Below are positions 1 through 7,857 of a stretch of 64,000 nt of DNA, in pieces (positions within the stretch are counted from its first letter, which is position 1; every line of letters begins with the position of its first letter). Made by a program: the position numbers and the translations under genes. The DNA is from RYN-230 sp963704995. GTDB lineage: Bacteria > Actinomycetota > Actinomycetes > Streptosporangiales > Streptosporangiaceae. The notes under the pieces are model-generated. The model was not told the origin of the DNA. It ran no database searches and saw only the letters and a list, made by a program, of their open reading frames with translations. The stretch covers positions 682,001 through 746,000 of the forward strand of contig CAVPIM010000005.1 in NCBI GenBank assembly GCA_963704995.1, given 5' to 3'.

Positions 1-324
1 CCAGACCCACTCGGTCCGCTCGCCGGGCGCCAGCCCGGCGGGCCCGGGAACGTTGGTGTTGGCCGCCCGGTGCCGCAGGGCCTGCGCGATGGCCGCGCCG
101 TAGCCGGTCCGGCGGTCCATGCCGAACACCACCGAGCGGCCCAGCAGCTCAGCGAGCACGGCCCCGCTACGGTCCCGGCTGCCGGTGTCCACGGCCACGA
201 CCCGCTGCACCGGCCGGGTCTGGCCGAGCAGTGCCTCGGCGATACGCGGCAGCCACGCGGCGCCATCGTGAGCGACGATCACCGCGGTAACGACGTGCTG
301 GCCCTGCGTGTTAGTTGTCGACAC
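1..324 (-). CDS. Glycosyltransferase family 2, N-terminal fragment (runs off the left edge)
   Basis: The last 108 codons of the left edge, read on the minus strand from a GTG at 324, encode the start of a GT-A fold glycosyltransferase. Residues 11-60 contain the nucleotide-sugar-binding beginning (VVTAVIVAHDGAAWLP) and a VAVDTGSRDRS segment matching the usual VDxxSxDxS motif of GT2 enzymes. The remainder lies outside the window, so length, membrane segments and acceptor cannot be judged. In actinomycetes a large GT2 membrane protein often sits next to whiB and fbiA, which fits this position. The start is inferred from where homology begins; I see no strong ribosome binding site. Confidence 0.75.
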   Translation of the reverse strand, partial: MSTTNTQGQHVVTAVIVAHDGAAWLPRIAEALLGQTRPVQRVVAVDTGSRDRSGAVLAELLGRSVVFGMDRRTGYGAAIAQALRHRAANTNVPGPAGLAPGERTEWVW

Positions 325-489
325 GAGTCCGCTTGCTGGTCAGAATGGTCACCTGCTGGGGCACCACCAGCTGTGCGCTCGAGGTCCCAGCCGGGTCGGG
401 TACGCGTGAACAATACGCGACCTGATACCGGCCAGGCAGGCACTCTGGACGCTTCAGTGCAGACCGCCGCCGCCCGGGCAGCCGTGACC

Positions 490-529
490 GCCTGGACGCC
501 GGGCAGCTACGCTGCACGGCCGTCCAGGC
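490..529 (-). terminator. Long hairpin downstream of whiB
   Basis: Outer arms GCCTGGACG (490-498) and CGTCCAGGC (521-529) pair perfectly. Inner CCG/CGG and GCAGC/GCTGC arms extend the stem around a TAC loop. It lies 128 bp past the whiB stop in the otherwise empty 325-656 interval, so it probably terminates whiB transcription. There is no U-tract, which is common for actinobacterial terminators. I see no gene in 325-656. Confidence 0.55.
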
Positions 530-656
530 AGGTAACGGGCGGTGACCAACTGATGGCCCGGACATCAGCGAACGGGCCACGCCGACAAGAAGGCGGGCCA
601 GACCCAGATGGGCCAGACCAGCTCCAGCCGGACCGTAACGGGCCGGACCGGGACGG

Positions 657-938
657 TCAGACCGCCTCGCGCTTCATCCGGCGCCGCTCACGCTCGGACA
701 GCCCGCCCCAGATGCCGAAGCGTTCGTCATGCTCCAGCGCGTACTCCAGGCACTCCATGCGGACCTCGCAGCCCCGGCAGACCTTCTTGGCCTCCCGGGT
801 GGAGCCGCCCTTCTCAGGGAAGAAAGCCTCCGGATCCGTTTGTGCGCAGAGTGCGCGATCTTGCCAGCCAGATTCGGCGGCGTCGTCAACACCGATTCCG
901 AACCCGACGGACTCCAGCGGGACGATGACGTCTGCCAC
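657..938 (-). CDS. whiB: WhiB-family iron-sulfur transcription factor (WhiB/WhiB2 type)
   Basis: This 93-residue protein binds a [4Fe-4S] cluster and works as a partner of the principal sigma factor; WhiB/WhiB2 controls septation and sporulation in Streptomyces and Mycobacterium. Four cysteines are present: one in RALCAQTDPEAFFPEKGG and three in VCRGCEVRMEC. The G(I/V)WGG turn (GIWGGLSERERRR) and basic tail are intact. The GTG at 938 is preceded by a near-perfect AGGAGGT ribosome binding site at 944-950, so longer upstream readings are rejected. It is divergent from fbiA, the same arrangement as Rv3260c/Rv3261. Identity as the WhiB/WhiB2 orthologue rests on sequence similarity plus that synteny. 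Confidence 0.93.
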   Translation of the reverse strand: MADVIVPLESVGFGIGVDDAAESGWQDRALCAQTDPEAFFPEKGGSTREAKKVCRGCEVRMECLEYALEHDERFGIWGGLSERERRRMKREAV

Positions 939-1004
939 CGTGCACCTCCTACCCCTTCGATGCCCGTGCCCTCTCCCCCGGGACACGGAAACTACACGTA
1001 TGAA

Positions 1005-1034
1005 ATTACACCCGCGTGTCTTGCGCTGAGTCAA
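1005..1034 (-). promoter_or_regulatory. Predicted sigma70-type promoter of whiB
   Basis: On the minus strand TTGACT (1029-1034) and TGTAAT (1005-1010) are separated by 18 bp, placing transcription start about 60 bp upstream of the whiB GTG. This AT-richer pocket stands out from its surroundings. It is read by eye, without experimental support. Confidence 0.45.
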
Positions 1035-1195
1035 GCTGGATACGTGGTAGAGGCAGTGTTCTTGACCCTGATGACGGGAAAGTCCGGTCAGAATCCTGGG
1101 GCCCCAGCATGGCCGGCAGGCCGGGGCGGCCCGGAAATCAGCTTCCCGGGGGGTTCGCGGCACTGGCCTGAGCCAGGGTTGCAAGACTGGCCGCC

Positions 1196-2227
1196 ATGCG
1201 CATCACCGTGCTGGCAGGCGGAGTCGGGGCCGCGCGCTTCCTGCGCGGGCTGAAGGCTGAGGTCCCGGACGCCGACATCACCGTCATCGGCAATACCGGG
1301 GACGACATCAGCCTGTTCGGCCTGCACGTCTCGCCCGACCTGGACACCGTGATGTACACGCTCGGCGGCGGGATCAGCGAGGAGCAGGGCTGGGGCCGGG
1401 CCGGCGACACGTTCACCGTCCTGGGTGAGCTGGCCGCCTACAGCTCCGGCTCCGGCTGGTCCGGGCCGGACTGGTTCAACCTGGGCGACAAGGATTTCGC
1501 CACCCACATCGTCCGGACGAGCATGCTGGCGGCCGGGCAGCCGCTGTCGGCGGCCACGGCCGCGCTGTGCCAGCGCTGGCAGCCGGGGGTGACGCTGATC
1601 CCGATGACGGACGACTGGACTGAGACCCACGTGGTCCTGGCCGACCGGGCCGGCCAGCCGCCCGGCCCGGGCCAGCCCCCGGGACCAGGCCAGCCGCCCG
1701 GGCCGGGGCAGGCGGGGACCCGCCGCACCGTGCACTTCCAGGAATGGTGGGTGCGGCTGCACGCTGAGGTGCCCGCGGCCGACATCATCATCGAGGGGGC
1801 GGCCCAGGCCCGGCCTGCCCCGGGCGTGCTCGAGGCGATCGACGCGGCCGACGTGGTCCTCTTCCCGCCCTCCAACCCGGTGGTGAGCATCGGCGCCATC
1901 CTGGCTGTGCCCGCGATCGCGGACGCGGTCCGGGCCAAGACCGTGGTCGGGGTGTCCCCGATCATCGGCGGCGCCCCGGTGCGCGGCATGGCCGACGCGT
2001 GCCTGGCGGCCATCGGGGTGCCCGCCACCGCCCAGGCCGTGGCGGCGCACTACGGTCCCGGGCTGCTGAACGGCTGGCTGGTCGACGAGCAGGACAAGGC
2101 CGCGGTGGACGACCCGGAACTGGCCGGGATCACGGTCCGCGCGCTGCCCCTGTACATGACGAGCCTCGCCGCCACCGCCACCATCGCCCGGGCTGCCCTC
2201 GACCTGGCCCGGGACCTGCGCGGATGA
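1196..2227 (+). CDS. fbiA: FbiA/CofD, phospho-sugar-acid transferase making (dehydro-)F420-0
   Basis: FbiA joins the activated three-carbon phospho-acid-guanosine donor (phosphoenolpyruvate-derived in actinobacteria) to Fo, giving dehydro-F420-0. The 343-residue protein begins with MRITVLAGGVGAARFLRGL, the nucleotide-binding start of the CofD family. It also has the family segments GNTGDDISLFGLHVSPDLDT and FPPSNPVVSIGAIL. A Pro/Gly/Gln insertion at residues about 153-170 is encoded by three 18-bp tandem units and is not typical of the family. Its last codon overlaps the ATG of fbiB (ATGA), so the two are translationally coupled. Confidence 0.95.
   Translation: MRITVLAGGVGAARFLRGLKAEVPDADITVIGNTGDDISLFGLHVSPDLDTVMYTLGGGISEEQGWGRAGDTFTVLGELAAYSSGSGWSGPDWFNLGDKDFATHIVRTSMLAAGQPLSAATAALCQRWQPGVTLIPMTDDWTETHVVLADRAGQPPGPGQPPGPGQPPGPGQAGTRRTVHFQEWWVRLHAEVPAADIIIEGAAQARPAPGVLEAIDAADVVLFPPSNPVVSIGAILAVPAIADAVRAKTVVGVSPIIGGAPVRGMADACLAAIGVPATAQAVAAHYGPGLLNGWLVDEQDKAAVDDPELAGITVRALPLYMTSLAATATIARAALDLARDLRG
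1652..1705 (+). repeat. Three 18-bp tandem repeats inside fbiA
   Basis: Units at 1652-1669, 1670-1687 and 1688-1705 each begin GGCCAGCC and encode GQPPGP-like hexapeptides. The repeat count is a multiple of three bases, so the reading frame is kept. The segment lies between conserved blocks and is probably a surface loop. Confidence 0.85.
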
Positions 2228-3537
2228 CCGGCCGCGGCCCGGGCGGCCCCGCCGCCCCGCGCAGCCTGTCGGTGACCGGCGTGGCCGGCCTGCCCGAGAT
2301 CGCCGCCGGCGACGACCTGGCCAGCCTGATCGCGGACGCCGCGCCGGACCTGGCCGACGGCGACATCCTCGTGATCACCTCGAAGATCGTGAGCAAAGCG
2401 GAGGACCGCGTCATCCGGGCCGACCGGGACAAGGCGATCGACGCGGAGACGGTCCGGGTGGTGGCGCGGCGCGGCCCGGCCCGCATCGTGGAGACCCACC
2501 ACGGCCTGGTACTCGCTGCGGCCGGGGTGGACGACTCCAACACGGCCCCGGGCACGGTGGCCCTGCTGCCCGTGGACCCGGACGAGTCGGCCCGCCGGAT
2601 CCGCCGCGGGCTGCGCGATCGGCGCCACGTCAACGTGGCCGTGGTCATCACCGACACGATGGGACGGCCCTGGCGGATAGGCCAGGCGGACGCGGCCATC
2701 GGCGCCGCCGGGCTGGCCCCGCTGCGCGACTACCGCGGCGAGGCGGACACCTTCGGCCAGACCATGGAGGTGACGGTCACCGCCGTCGCCGACGAGCTCG
2801 CGTCGGCGGCGGACCTGGTCAAGGGCAAGGTGGCCAGCATCCCGGTGGCGCTGGTCCGGGGGCTCGGGGAGCTGGTCACCGAGGACGACGGTCCGGGCGC
2901 CCAGGCCCTGATCCGGCCCGCGGCAGAAGACATGTTCCGGTACGGCCCGGGCGAGGTGCTGTACGCGCGGCGCACGGTGCGGGAGTTCACCGCCGACCCG
3001 GTGGACCCCGGGGCGGTGCACCGCGCGATCGCGGCCGCCGTCACCGCGCCGGCGCCGCATCACTCCACGCCGGTCCGGTTCGCGGTGCTGTCCTCAGCCC
3101 GGGCCCGGACCGCGCTGCTCGACGACATGCTGGCCGCGTGGATCTCGGATCTGCGCGGGGACGGGTTCACCGAAGAGCAGATCGCGCGGCGGGTCCGGCG
3201 CGGCGAGCCGTTGCGGCGGGCCCCGCTGATCATCGTGCCGTGCCTGGTCGCCGACGCGGCCCACGTTTACCCGGACGCCAGGCGGAACGCGGCCGAGCGG
3301 GAGATGTTCGTGGTGGCGGTGGGCGCGGCCGTGGAGAACCTGCTCGTCGCGCTGGCCGTGGAGGCACTGGGCTCCTGCTGGGTGTCCAGCACCATGTTCT
3401 GCCGCCCGGTCGCGGCGGCCGCCCTCGGCCTGCCGGAGGGCTGGGAGCCGATGGGCGCGGTCGGCGTGGGCCACCCCGCGGCCCCGCCCGCCGACCGGCC
3501 GCCCCGTGACCCGGGCGACTTCATGCTGACCCTGTGA
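2224..3537 (+). CDS. fbiB: FbiB, F420-0:gamma-glutamyl ligase fused to an FMN-dependent reductase
   Basis: This 437-residue bifunctional enzyme adds the gamma-linked glutamate tail to F420-0 and, through its C-terminal domain, reduces dehydro-F420-0. Residues about 15-240 are the CofE ligase, with DILVITSKIVSKAE, VDDSNTAPGTV and VVITDTMGRPWRIGQ. Residues about 250-437 are nitroreductase-like (RRTVREFTADPVD, then GSCWVSSTMFCRPVAAA), the same two-domain layout as mycobacterial FbiB. The start at 2224 is chosen because ATGA overlaps the fbiA stop; longer upstream readings run into fbiA. A strong hairpin follows at 3553-3578. Confidence 0.95.
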   Translation: MTGRGPGGPAAPRSLSVTGVAGLPEIAAGDDLASLIADAAPDLADGDILVITSKIVSKAEDRVIRADRDKAIDAETVRVVARRGPARIVETHHGLVLAAAGVDDSNTAPGTVALLPVDPDESARRIRRGLRDRRHVNVAVVITDTMGRPWRIGQADAAIGAAGLAPLRDYRGEADTFGQTMEVTVTAVADELASAADLVKGKVASIPVALVRGLGELVTEDDGPGAQALIRPAAEDMFRYGPGEVLYARRTVREFTADPVDPGAVHRAIAAAVTAPAPHHSTPVRFAVLSSARARTALLDDMLAAWISDLRGDGFTEEQIARRVRRGEPLRRAPLIIVPCLVADAAHVYPDARRNAAEREMFVVAVGAAVENLLVALAVEALGSCWVSSTMFCRPVAAAALGLPEGWEPMGAVGVGHPAAPPADRPPRDPGDFMLTL

Positions 3538-3552
3538 CAGGCGGCCCGCTCC

Positions 3553-3578
3553 CGGGCGGCCCGCTCCCGGGCCGCCCG
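3553..3578. terminator. Hairpin terminator between convergent fbiB and the DprE1-like gene
   Basis: Perfect 11-bp arms CGGGCGGCCCG (3553-3563) and CGGGCCGCCCG (3568-3578) enclose a CTCC loop. It is placed in the 52-bp gap between two convergent stops, so it could serve both strands. Confidence 0.7.
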
Positions 3579-3589
3579 CGTCCTGGTAG

Positions 3590-4984
3590 CTAGATCTCCA
3601 GGCGGCGGGACAGGTCGGAGGCCAGCACGCCGCCGGGGTCGAGTTCGGCGCGGAGCTTGCGGAACTCCTCCAGTCGCGGGTACATCCCGGCGAACACCTC
3701 GGGCCGCACCCGGGAGTCCTTGGCCAGGTAGACCCGTCCCCCGGCGTCCAGCACGTCCTGGTCGAGCTGGTCGAGCAGCCCGGCCAGGCCGGGCGTGCCC
3801 GCCGGGAAGTCGAGCGCCAGCGTCCAGCCCGGCAGCGGGAAGGACAGGAAACCCGGGTCAGCCGGGCCGAACCGCTTGAGCACGGTCACGAACGAGGGGG
3901 CGCGGGCGCCGCTGATCCGCTCCAGCGCCTGGCGCACCACGGCCTCCTGGCCGAACGGCACCACGAACTGGTACTGGCGGAAGCCCGGCGGGCCGTAGAC
4001 GCGGTTCCAGTTCCTGATCCCGTCCAGCGGATGGAAGAACGCGCCGATGGTCTGGATCTCCCCCTCGCGCCGCCGCGGGGCCTTGCGGAACCAGACCTCG
4101 TTGGCCAGCCCGACCGTGACCGGGTTCAGCAGCCCGCCCGGGAAACCCCGCGGGGCGCCGATCCGGGCGCCGGGCCGGAACGCCAGCGGGTCGCGCCGGT
4201 CCTTGGGGGCCAGTTCGCCCAGGGTCGCGAAGTCGCCGCTGGTGATCACGGACCGGCCCAGGGCGGCCCCGCGGGCCAGGCAGTCCGTCCAGGCCACGGT
4301 GTAGCCGTAGCGGTCGTCGGTGGCCGACAGGTAGGCCATGGTCTCGTCAACGTCGGGGGTGCGGACGGTGTCCACCCGCACCCGCGAGGTCTGCACCGGC
4401 TTCAGCTGGACGGCCGCGGCCGTGATGATGCCGGTCAGGCCCATCCCGCCGGCCGTGGCCCAGAACAGGCGGGGATCATCACCGGGTGTCACCCGGCACT
4501 GGCGGCCGTCCGGCAGCAGCAGGTCGAACCAGGGCACGTGCTGGGCGAAGCTGCCCGCGACGTGGTGGTTCTTGCCGTGCACGTCGGCGGCGATCGCGCC
4601 GCCCACCGTCACCTGCCGGGTCCCGGGTGATACCGGCACGAACCAGCCGGATGGCAGGCCCGTCACCATGAGCTGCTCCAGGCTGACCCCGGCGTCGCAG
4701 GTGACCAGCCCGGTGCTGGCGTCGAAGCTGGTGATCCGGCGCATCGCGGTGGTGCCGATGACCAGGCCGCCGCCGCATTGCGCCGCGTTGTTGTAGCTGC
4801 GGCCCAGGCCCCGGGCGATCACGCCGCGGGCCGGGGCGGCGGCCAGCAGCCCGGCGACCTCGGCGGGATCAGCGGGCTCGGCCAGCTGCGCGGTCGAGGG
4901 CGCGATCCGGCCCCAGCCGGTGAGCTCGGTGGCCCGGCCGGCCGGCCCGGCCCCCGCCGGGGTCCCGCCACTGCGATCTGCCAT
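3590..4984 (-). CDS. DprE1-like FAD-dependent decaprenylphosphoryl-ribose 2-oxidase family protein
   Basis: The 464-residue protein closely follows mycobacterial DprE1 (461 residues), which oxidises decaprenylphosphoryl-beta-D-ribose during arabinan precursor synthesis. Recognisable blocks are LTGWGRIAPS (21-30), the FAD-binding RGVIARGLGRSY (53-64), PGTRQVTVGGAIAADVHGKN (120-139) and the C-terminal YLAKDSRVRPE with Lys422, equivalent to the active-site Lys418. At the position of Cys387, the residue hit by benzothiazinones, this protein has Ala390 (GWTLALDFP). The start at 4984 has GGAGGG upstream. No DprE2 partner is adjacent, so the true substrate (arabinan or another polyprenyl-sugar) is uncertain. 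Confidence 0.85.
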   Translation of the reverse strand: MADRSGGTPAGAGPAGRATELTGWGRIAPSTAQLAEPADPAEVAGLLAAAPARGVIARGLGRSYNNAAQCGGGLVIGTTAMRRITSFDASTGLVTCDAGVSLEQLMVTGLPSGWFVPVSPGTRQVTVGGAIAADVHGKNHHVAGSFAQHVPWFDLLLPDGRQCRVTPGDDPRLFWATAGGMGLTGIITAAAVQLKPVQTSRVRVDTVRTPDVDETMAYLSATDDRYGYTVAWTDCLARGAALGRSVITSGDFATLGELAPKDRRDPLAFRPGARIGAPRGFPGGLLNPVTVGLANEVWFRKAPRRREGEIQTIGAFFHPLDGIRNWNRVYGPPGFRQYQFVVPFGQEAVVRQALERISGARAPSFVTVLKRFGPADPGFLSFPLPGWTLALDFPAGTPGLAGLLDQLDQDVLDAGGRVYLAKDSRVRPEVFAGMYPRLEEFRKLRAELDPGGVLASDLSRRLEI

Positions 4985-5084
4985 GCCTCGTCCCTCCGGT
5001 GGCACTACTGCCCGTGCTGCCCCACGATCATGCCCGGTCCGGCCCGCGCCAGGGCAGGGTACAACGGCCCCGGCGCGGGACGGG

Positions 5085-7796
5085 TCAGGGCATGGCCAGC
5101 GGCAGCGGCGCACGCGTGCCGCCCCGCACCGCCTCGCACACCCCGTCGCTGGCCGCCGCGGCCGCCAGCCGGTCGGGGGCGGGCTGCCCGTAGGTGGTGG
5201 TGCGCTGCCGCAGCGGCCGCTCCAGCGGCGCCACCAGCTCGGCGAACTGGCTGATCGTCTTGAACGAGCCGTTCTGCGAGCCGGCCATCCGGCTGATCGT
5301 CTCTTCCATCAGCGTGCCGCCCAGGTCGTTCACGCCGCCCTGGAGCACGTCCCGGCACAGGTCCTCGCCGAGCTTGACCCACGAGCACTGGATCGAGCTG
5401 ATCGCGCCGTGCAGCATGATCCGGGATAGCGCGTGCACGGCCCGGTTCTCCCGCCGGGTGGGCCCGGGCCGGGCCAGCCCGGCCAGGTAGATGGGCGCGC
5501 TGGCGTGCACGAACGGGAGCAGCACGAACTCGGTGAAGCCGCCGGTACGTTCCTGGATGCCCCGGATGACCCGCAGGTGCCCGACCCAGTGCGCCGGGGT
5601 GTCCACGTGCCCGTACATCATCGTCGCGGAGGTCGGGATGCCCAGCTCATGGGCGGTGGTGATGACCTCGATCCAGGCGGACGCGGGGAGCTTGCCCTTG
5701 GTGAGTACCCAGCGCACGTCGTCGTCGAGGATCTCCGCGGCCGTGCCGGGCAGCGAGCCGACCCCGGCTTCCCGGGCCCGCCCCAGCCAGTCCCGGATGC
5801 TCAGCCCGGTCCGGGACGCGCCGTTGACCACCTCCATGGGCGAGAACGCATGCACATGCAGACCGGGCACCCGCTCCTTGACCTCGGCCGCGATGTCGAA
5901 GTAGGCCGTGCCGGGCAGGTCGGGATGGATACCGCCCTGCATGCAGACCTCGGTGGCCCCGGCCGCCCAGGCTTCCTGCGCCCGGTCGCCGATCTGGGCC
6001 ATGGACAGCGTGTAGGCGTCCGCGTCGGTGCGGCGCTGGGCGAACGCGCAGAACCGGCAGCCGGTGTAGCAGACGTTGGTGAAGTTGATGTTGCGGGTGA
6101 CGACGTAGGTCACGTCGTCACCCATGACGTCCCGGCGCAGCCCGTCGGCCAGCGCGGCCAGGGCCTCCAGTTCCGGGCCGTCCGCGTCCAGCAGCGCGAG
6201 GGCTTCGGAATCGGTGATCCCGGCCGGGTCGCGCTCGGCGCTGCGCAGGGCCGCCGCCACCTCGGGCCGCAGGCGCCGCGGGGCCGCCACCGCGTCCCGC
6301 CGGGCCTCGGGGGCGATCCGGGTCGCGACCTCGGCCCAGTCCCCGTAGACCTCGGAGAAGTCCTCCCGCCGGTCGGCCGTCCGGCCGGCGGTGTCGATGG
6401 TCACGTGCAGGTCGGTGCGGCCGGACGCCTCACCCCAGCCCCCGTCCGGCTCCTGCCAGGGCAGGCCGGCCGGGCGGGTGTCCTCGCGGGCCAGCCCGGT
6501 GGCCGGATCGGCGAGCGCGGCCACGTGGGCGGCGAGCCTCGGGTCCAGCCATGGCTCGCGCAGGTAGCCCGGGTAGATCGTGAGGCGCTCGCGCAGCGTC
6601 AGGCCGGCCGCCGCGGTCCGCTCGGCCAGCTCGTCGATCTGCGGCCAGGGCCGCTCCGGGTTGACGTGGTCCGGGGTGAGCGGCGACACTCCGCCCCAGT
6701 CGTCGATCCCGGCCGCCAGGATCAGCCCGTACTCCTCGCCGATCAGGTTCGGCGGGGCCTGGATGCGCGCGGCCGGCCCGAGGACCAGCCGGGTGACCGC
6801 GATGGTGGCGGCCAGGTCCTCCAGCTCGGCGTCCGGCACGCCGCGCATCTTCGTGTCCGGCTTGGCCCGGAAGTTCTGCACGATCACTTCCTGGATGCCG
6901 CCGTACTCGCGGGCCACGCCGCGGATGGCGAACACCGACTCGGCCCGTTCGGCCAGGGTCTCGCCGATTCCGATCAGGATGCCGGTGGTGAACGGCACGC
7001 TGCTGCGGCCCGCGTCCTCCAGCACCCGCAGCCGGACCGCGGGATCCTTGTCCGGGCTGCCGAAGTGCGGGCCGCCGCGCTCGGTGAACAGCCGGGCCGC
7101 CGTGGTCTCCAGCATCATGCCCATGGACGGGGCGACAGGCTTGAGCCGCTGGAAGTCCTGCCAGCTCAGCACGCCCGGGTTCAGGTGCGGCAGCAGCCCG
7201 GTCTCCTCCAGCACCCGGATGGCCATGGCCCGGACGTAGGACAGGGTGTCGTCGTAGCCGTGCGCGTCCAGCCACTCCCGGGCCTGGGGCCAGCGCGCCT
7301 CCGGCTGGTCGCCCAGGGTGAACAGGGCTTCCTTGCAGCCGAGGGCGGCCCCGTCCGCGGCGATGCGCAGCACCTCGTCCGGGGACAGGTACGGGCTGTC
7401 CAGCCGCCCGGGCACGGTCACGAACGTGCAGTAGCCGCAGCGGTCCCGGCACAGCCGGGTCAGCGGGATGAACACCTTGCGCGAGTAAGTGATGACGCCG
7501 GGACGGCCCGCGGCGTCCAGCCCGCTGTCCCGGGTCCGGGCCGCGTAGCTCAGCAGCTCGGTCAGCTGATCACCGCGGGCGTGCAGCAGCACGGCCGCCT
7601 CGGCGGGATCCAGGGTCTTGCCGTCCCGGGCCCGGGCCAGCGCGCGGCGCATCGCGCTGGCCGTAGGCAGCGCGTCCGCAGGCCGCGCGCTGTGAGGCCG
7701 CGCGCTGTGAGGCAGGGTGCTGGACGGCTGGGGTTCCGGCTGAGCTGGGGCGGCGGGGGGGTGGGGGGCGGGCGTGTCAGCGCTCATCCTCCCCAC
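5085..7796 (-). CDS. fbiC: FbiC, 7,8-didemethyl-8-hydroxy-5-deazariboflavin (Fo) synthase
   Basis: FbiC is the fused CofG-CofH radical SAM enzyme that builds Fo from tyrosine and 5-amino-6-ribitylaminouracil. Two cysteine triads are intact. CofG has CRDRCGYC at residues 116-123 and CofH has CYTGCRFC near residue 570. The 903 residues exceed mycobacterial FbiC (about 856) mainly through a Pro/Ala-rich N-terminus. The GTG at 7796 gives the longest form. An ATG three codons inside (7787) sits directly against GGGGAGG, too close to be an ideal ribosome binding site, so the exact start is unsure. With fbiA and fbiB 1.5 kb away it completes the Fo-to-F420 segment except for FbiD/CofC. Confidence 0.95.
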   Translation of the reverse strand: MGRMSADTPAPHPPAAPAQPEPQPSSTLPHSARPHSARPADALPTASAMRRALARARDGKTLDPAEAAVLLHARGDQLTELLSYAARTRDSGLDAAGRPGVITYSRKVFIPLTRLCRDRCGYCTFVTVPGRLDSPYLSPDEVLRIAADGAALGCKEALFTLGDQPEARWPQAREWLDAHGYDDTLSYVRAMAIRVLEETGLLPHLNPGVLSWQDFQRLKPVAPSMGMMLETTAARLFTERGGPHFGSPDKDPAVRLRVLEDAGRSSVPFTTGILIGIGETLAERAESVFAIRGVAREYGGIQEVIVQNFRAKPDTKMRGVPDAELEDLAATIAVTRLVLGPAARIQAPPNLIGEEYGLILAAGIDDWGGVSPLTPDHVNPERPWPQIDELAERTAAAGLTLRERLTIYPGYLREPWLDPRLAAHVAALADPATGLAREDTRPAGLPWQEPDGGWGEASGRTDLHVTIDTAGRTADRREDFSEVYGDWAEVATRIAPEARRDAVAAPRRLRPEVAAALRSAERDPAGITDSEALALLDADGPELEALAALADGLRRDVMGDDVTYVVTRNINFTNVCYTGCRFCAFAQRRTDADAYTLSMAQIGDRAQEAWAAGATEVCMQGGIHPDLPGTAYFDIAAEVKERVPGLHVHAFSPMEVVNGASRTGLSIRDWLGRAREAGVGSLPGTAAEILDDDVRWVLTKGKLPASAWIEVITTAHELGIPTSATMMYGHVDTPAHWVGHLRVIRGIQERTGGFTEFVLLPFVHASAPIYLAGLARPGPTRRENRAVHALSRIMLHGAISSIQCSWVKLGEDLCRDVLQGGVNDLGGTLMEETISRMAGSQNGSFKTISQFAELVAPLERPLRQRTTTYGQPAPDRLAAAAASDGVCEAVRGGTRAPLPLAMP

Positions 7797-7857
7797 CCTA
7801 GGTGGTGCCCCGGCCGCACTCCGGCCCGGCTATCCCGCACGGCGGCCGGGAGGCGGG

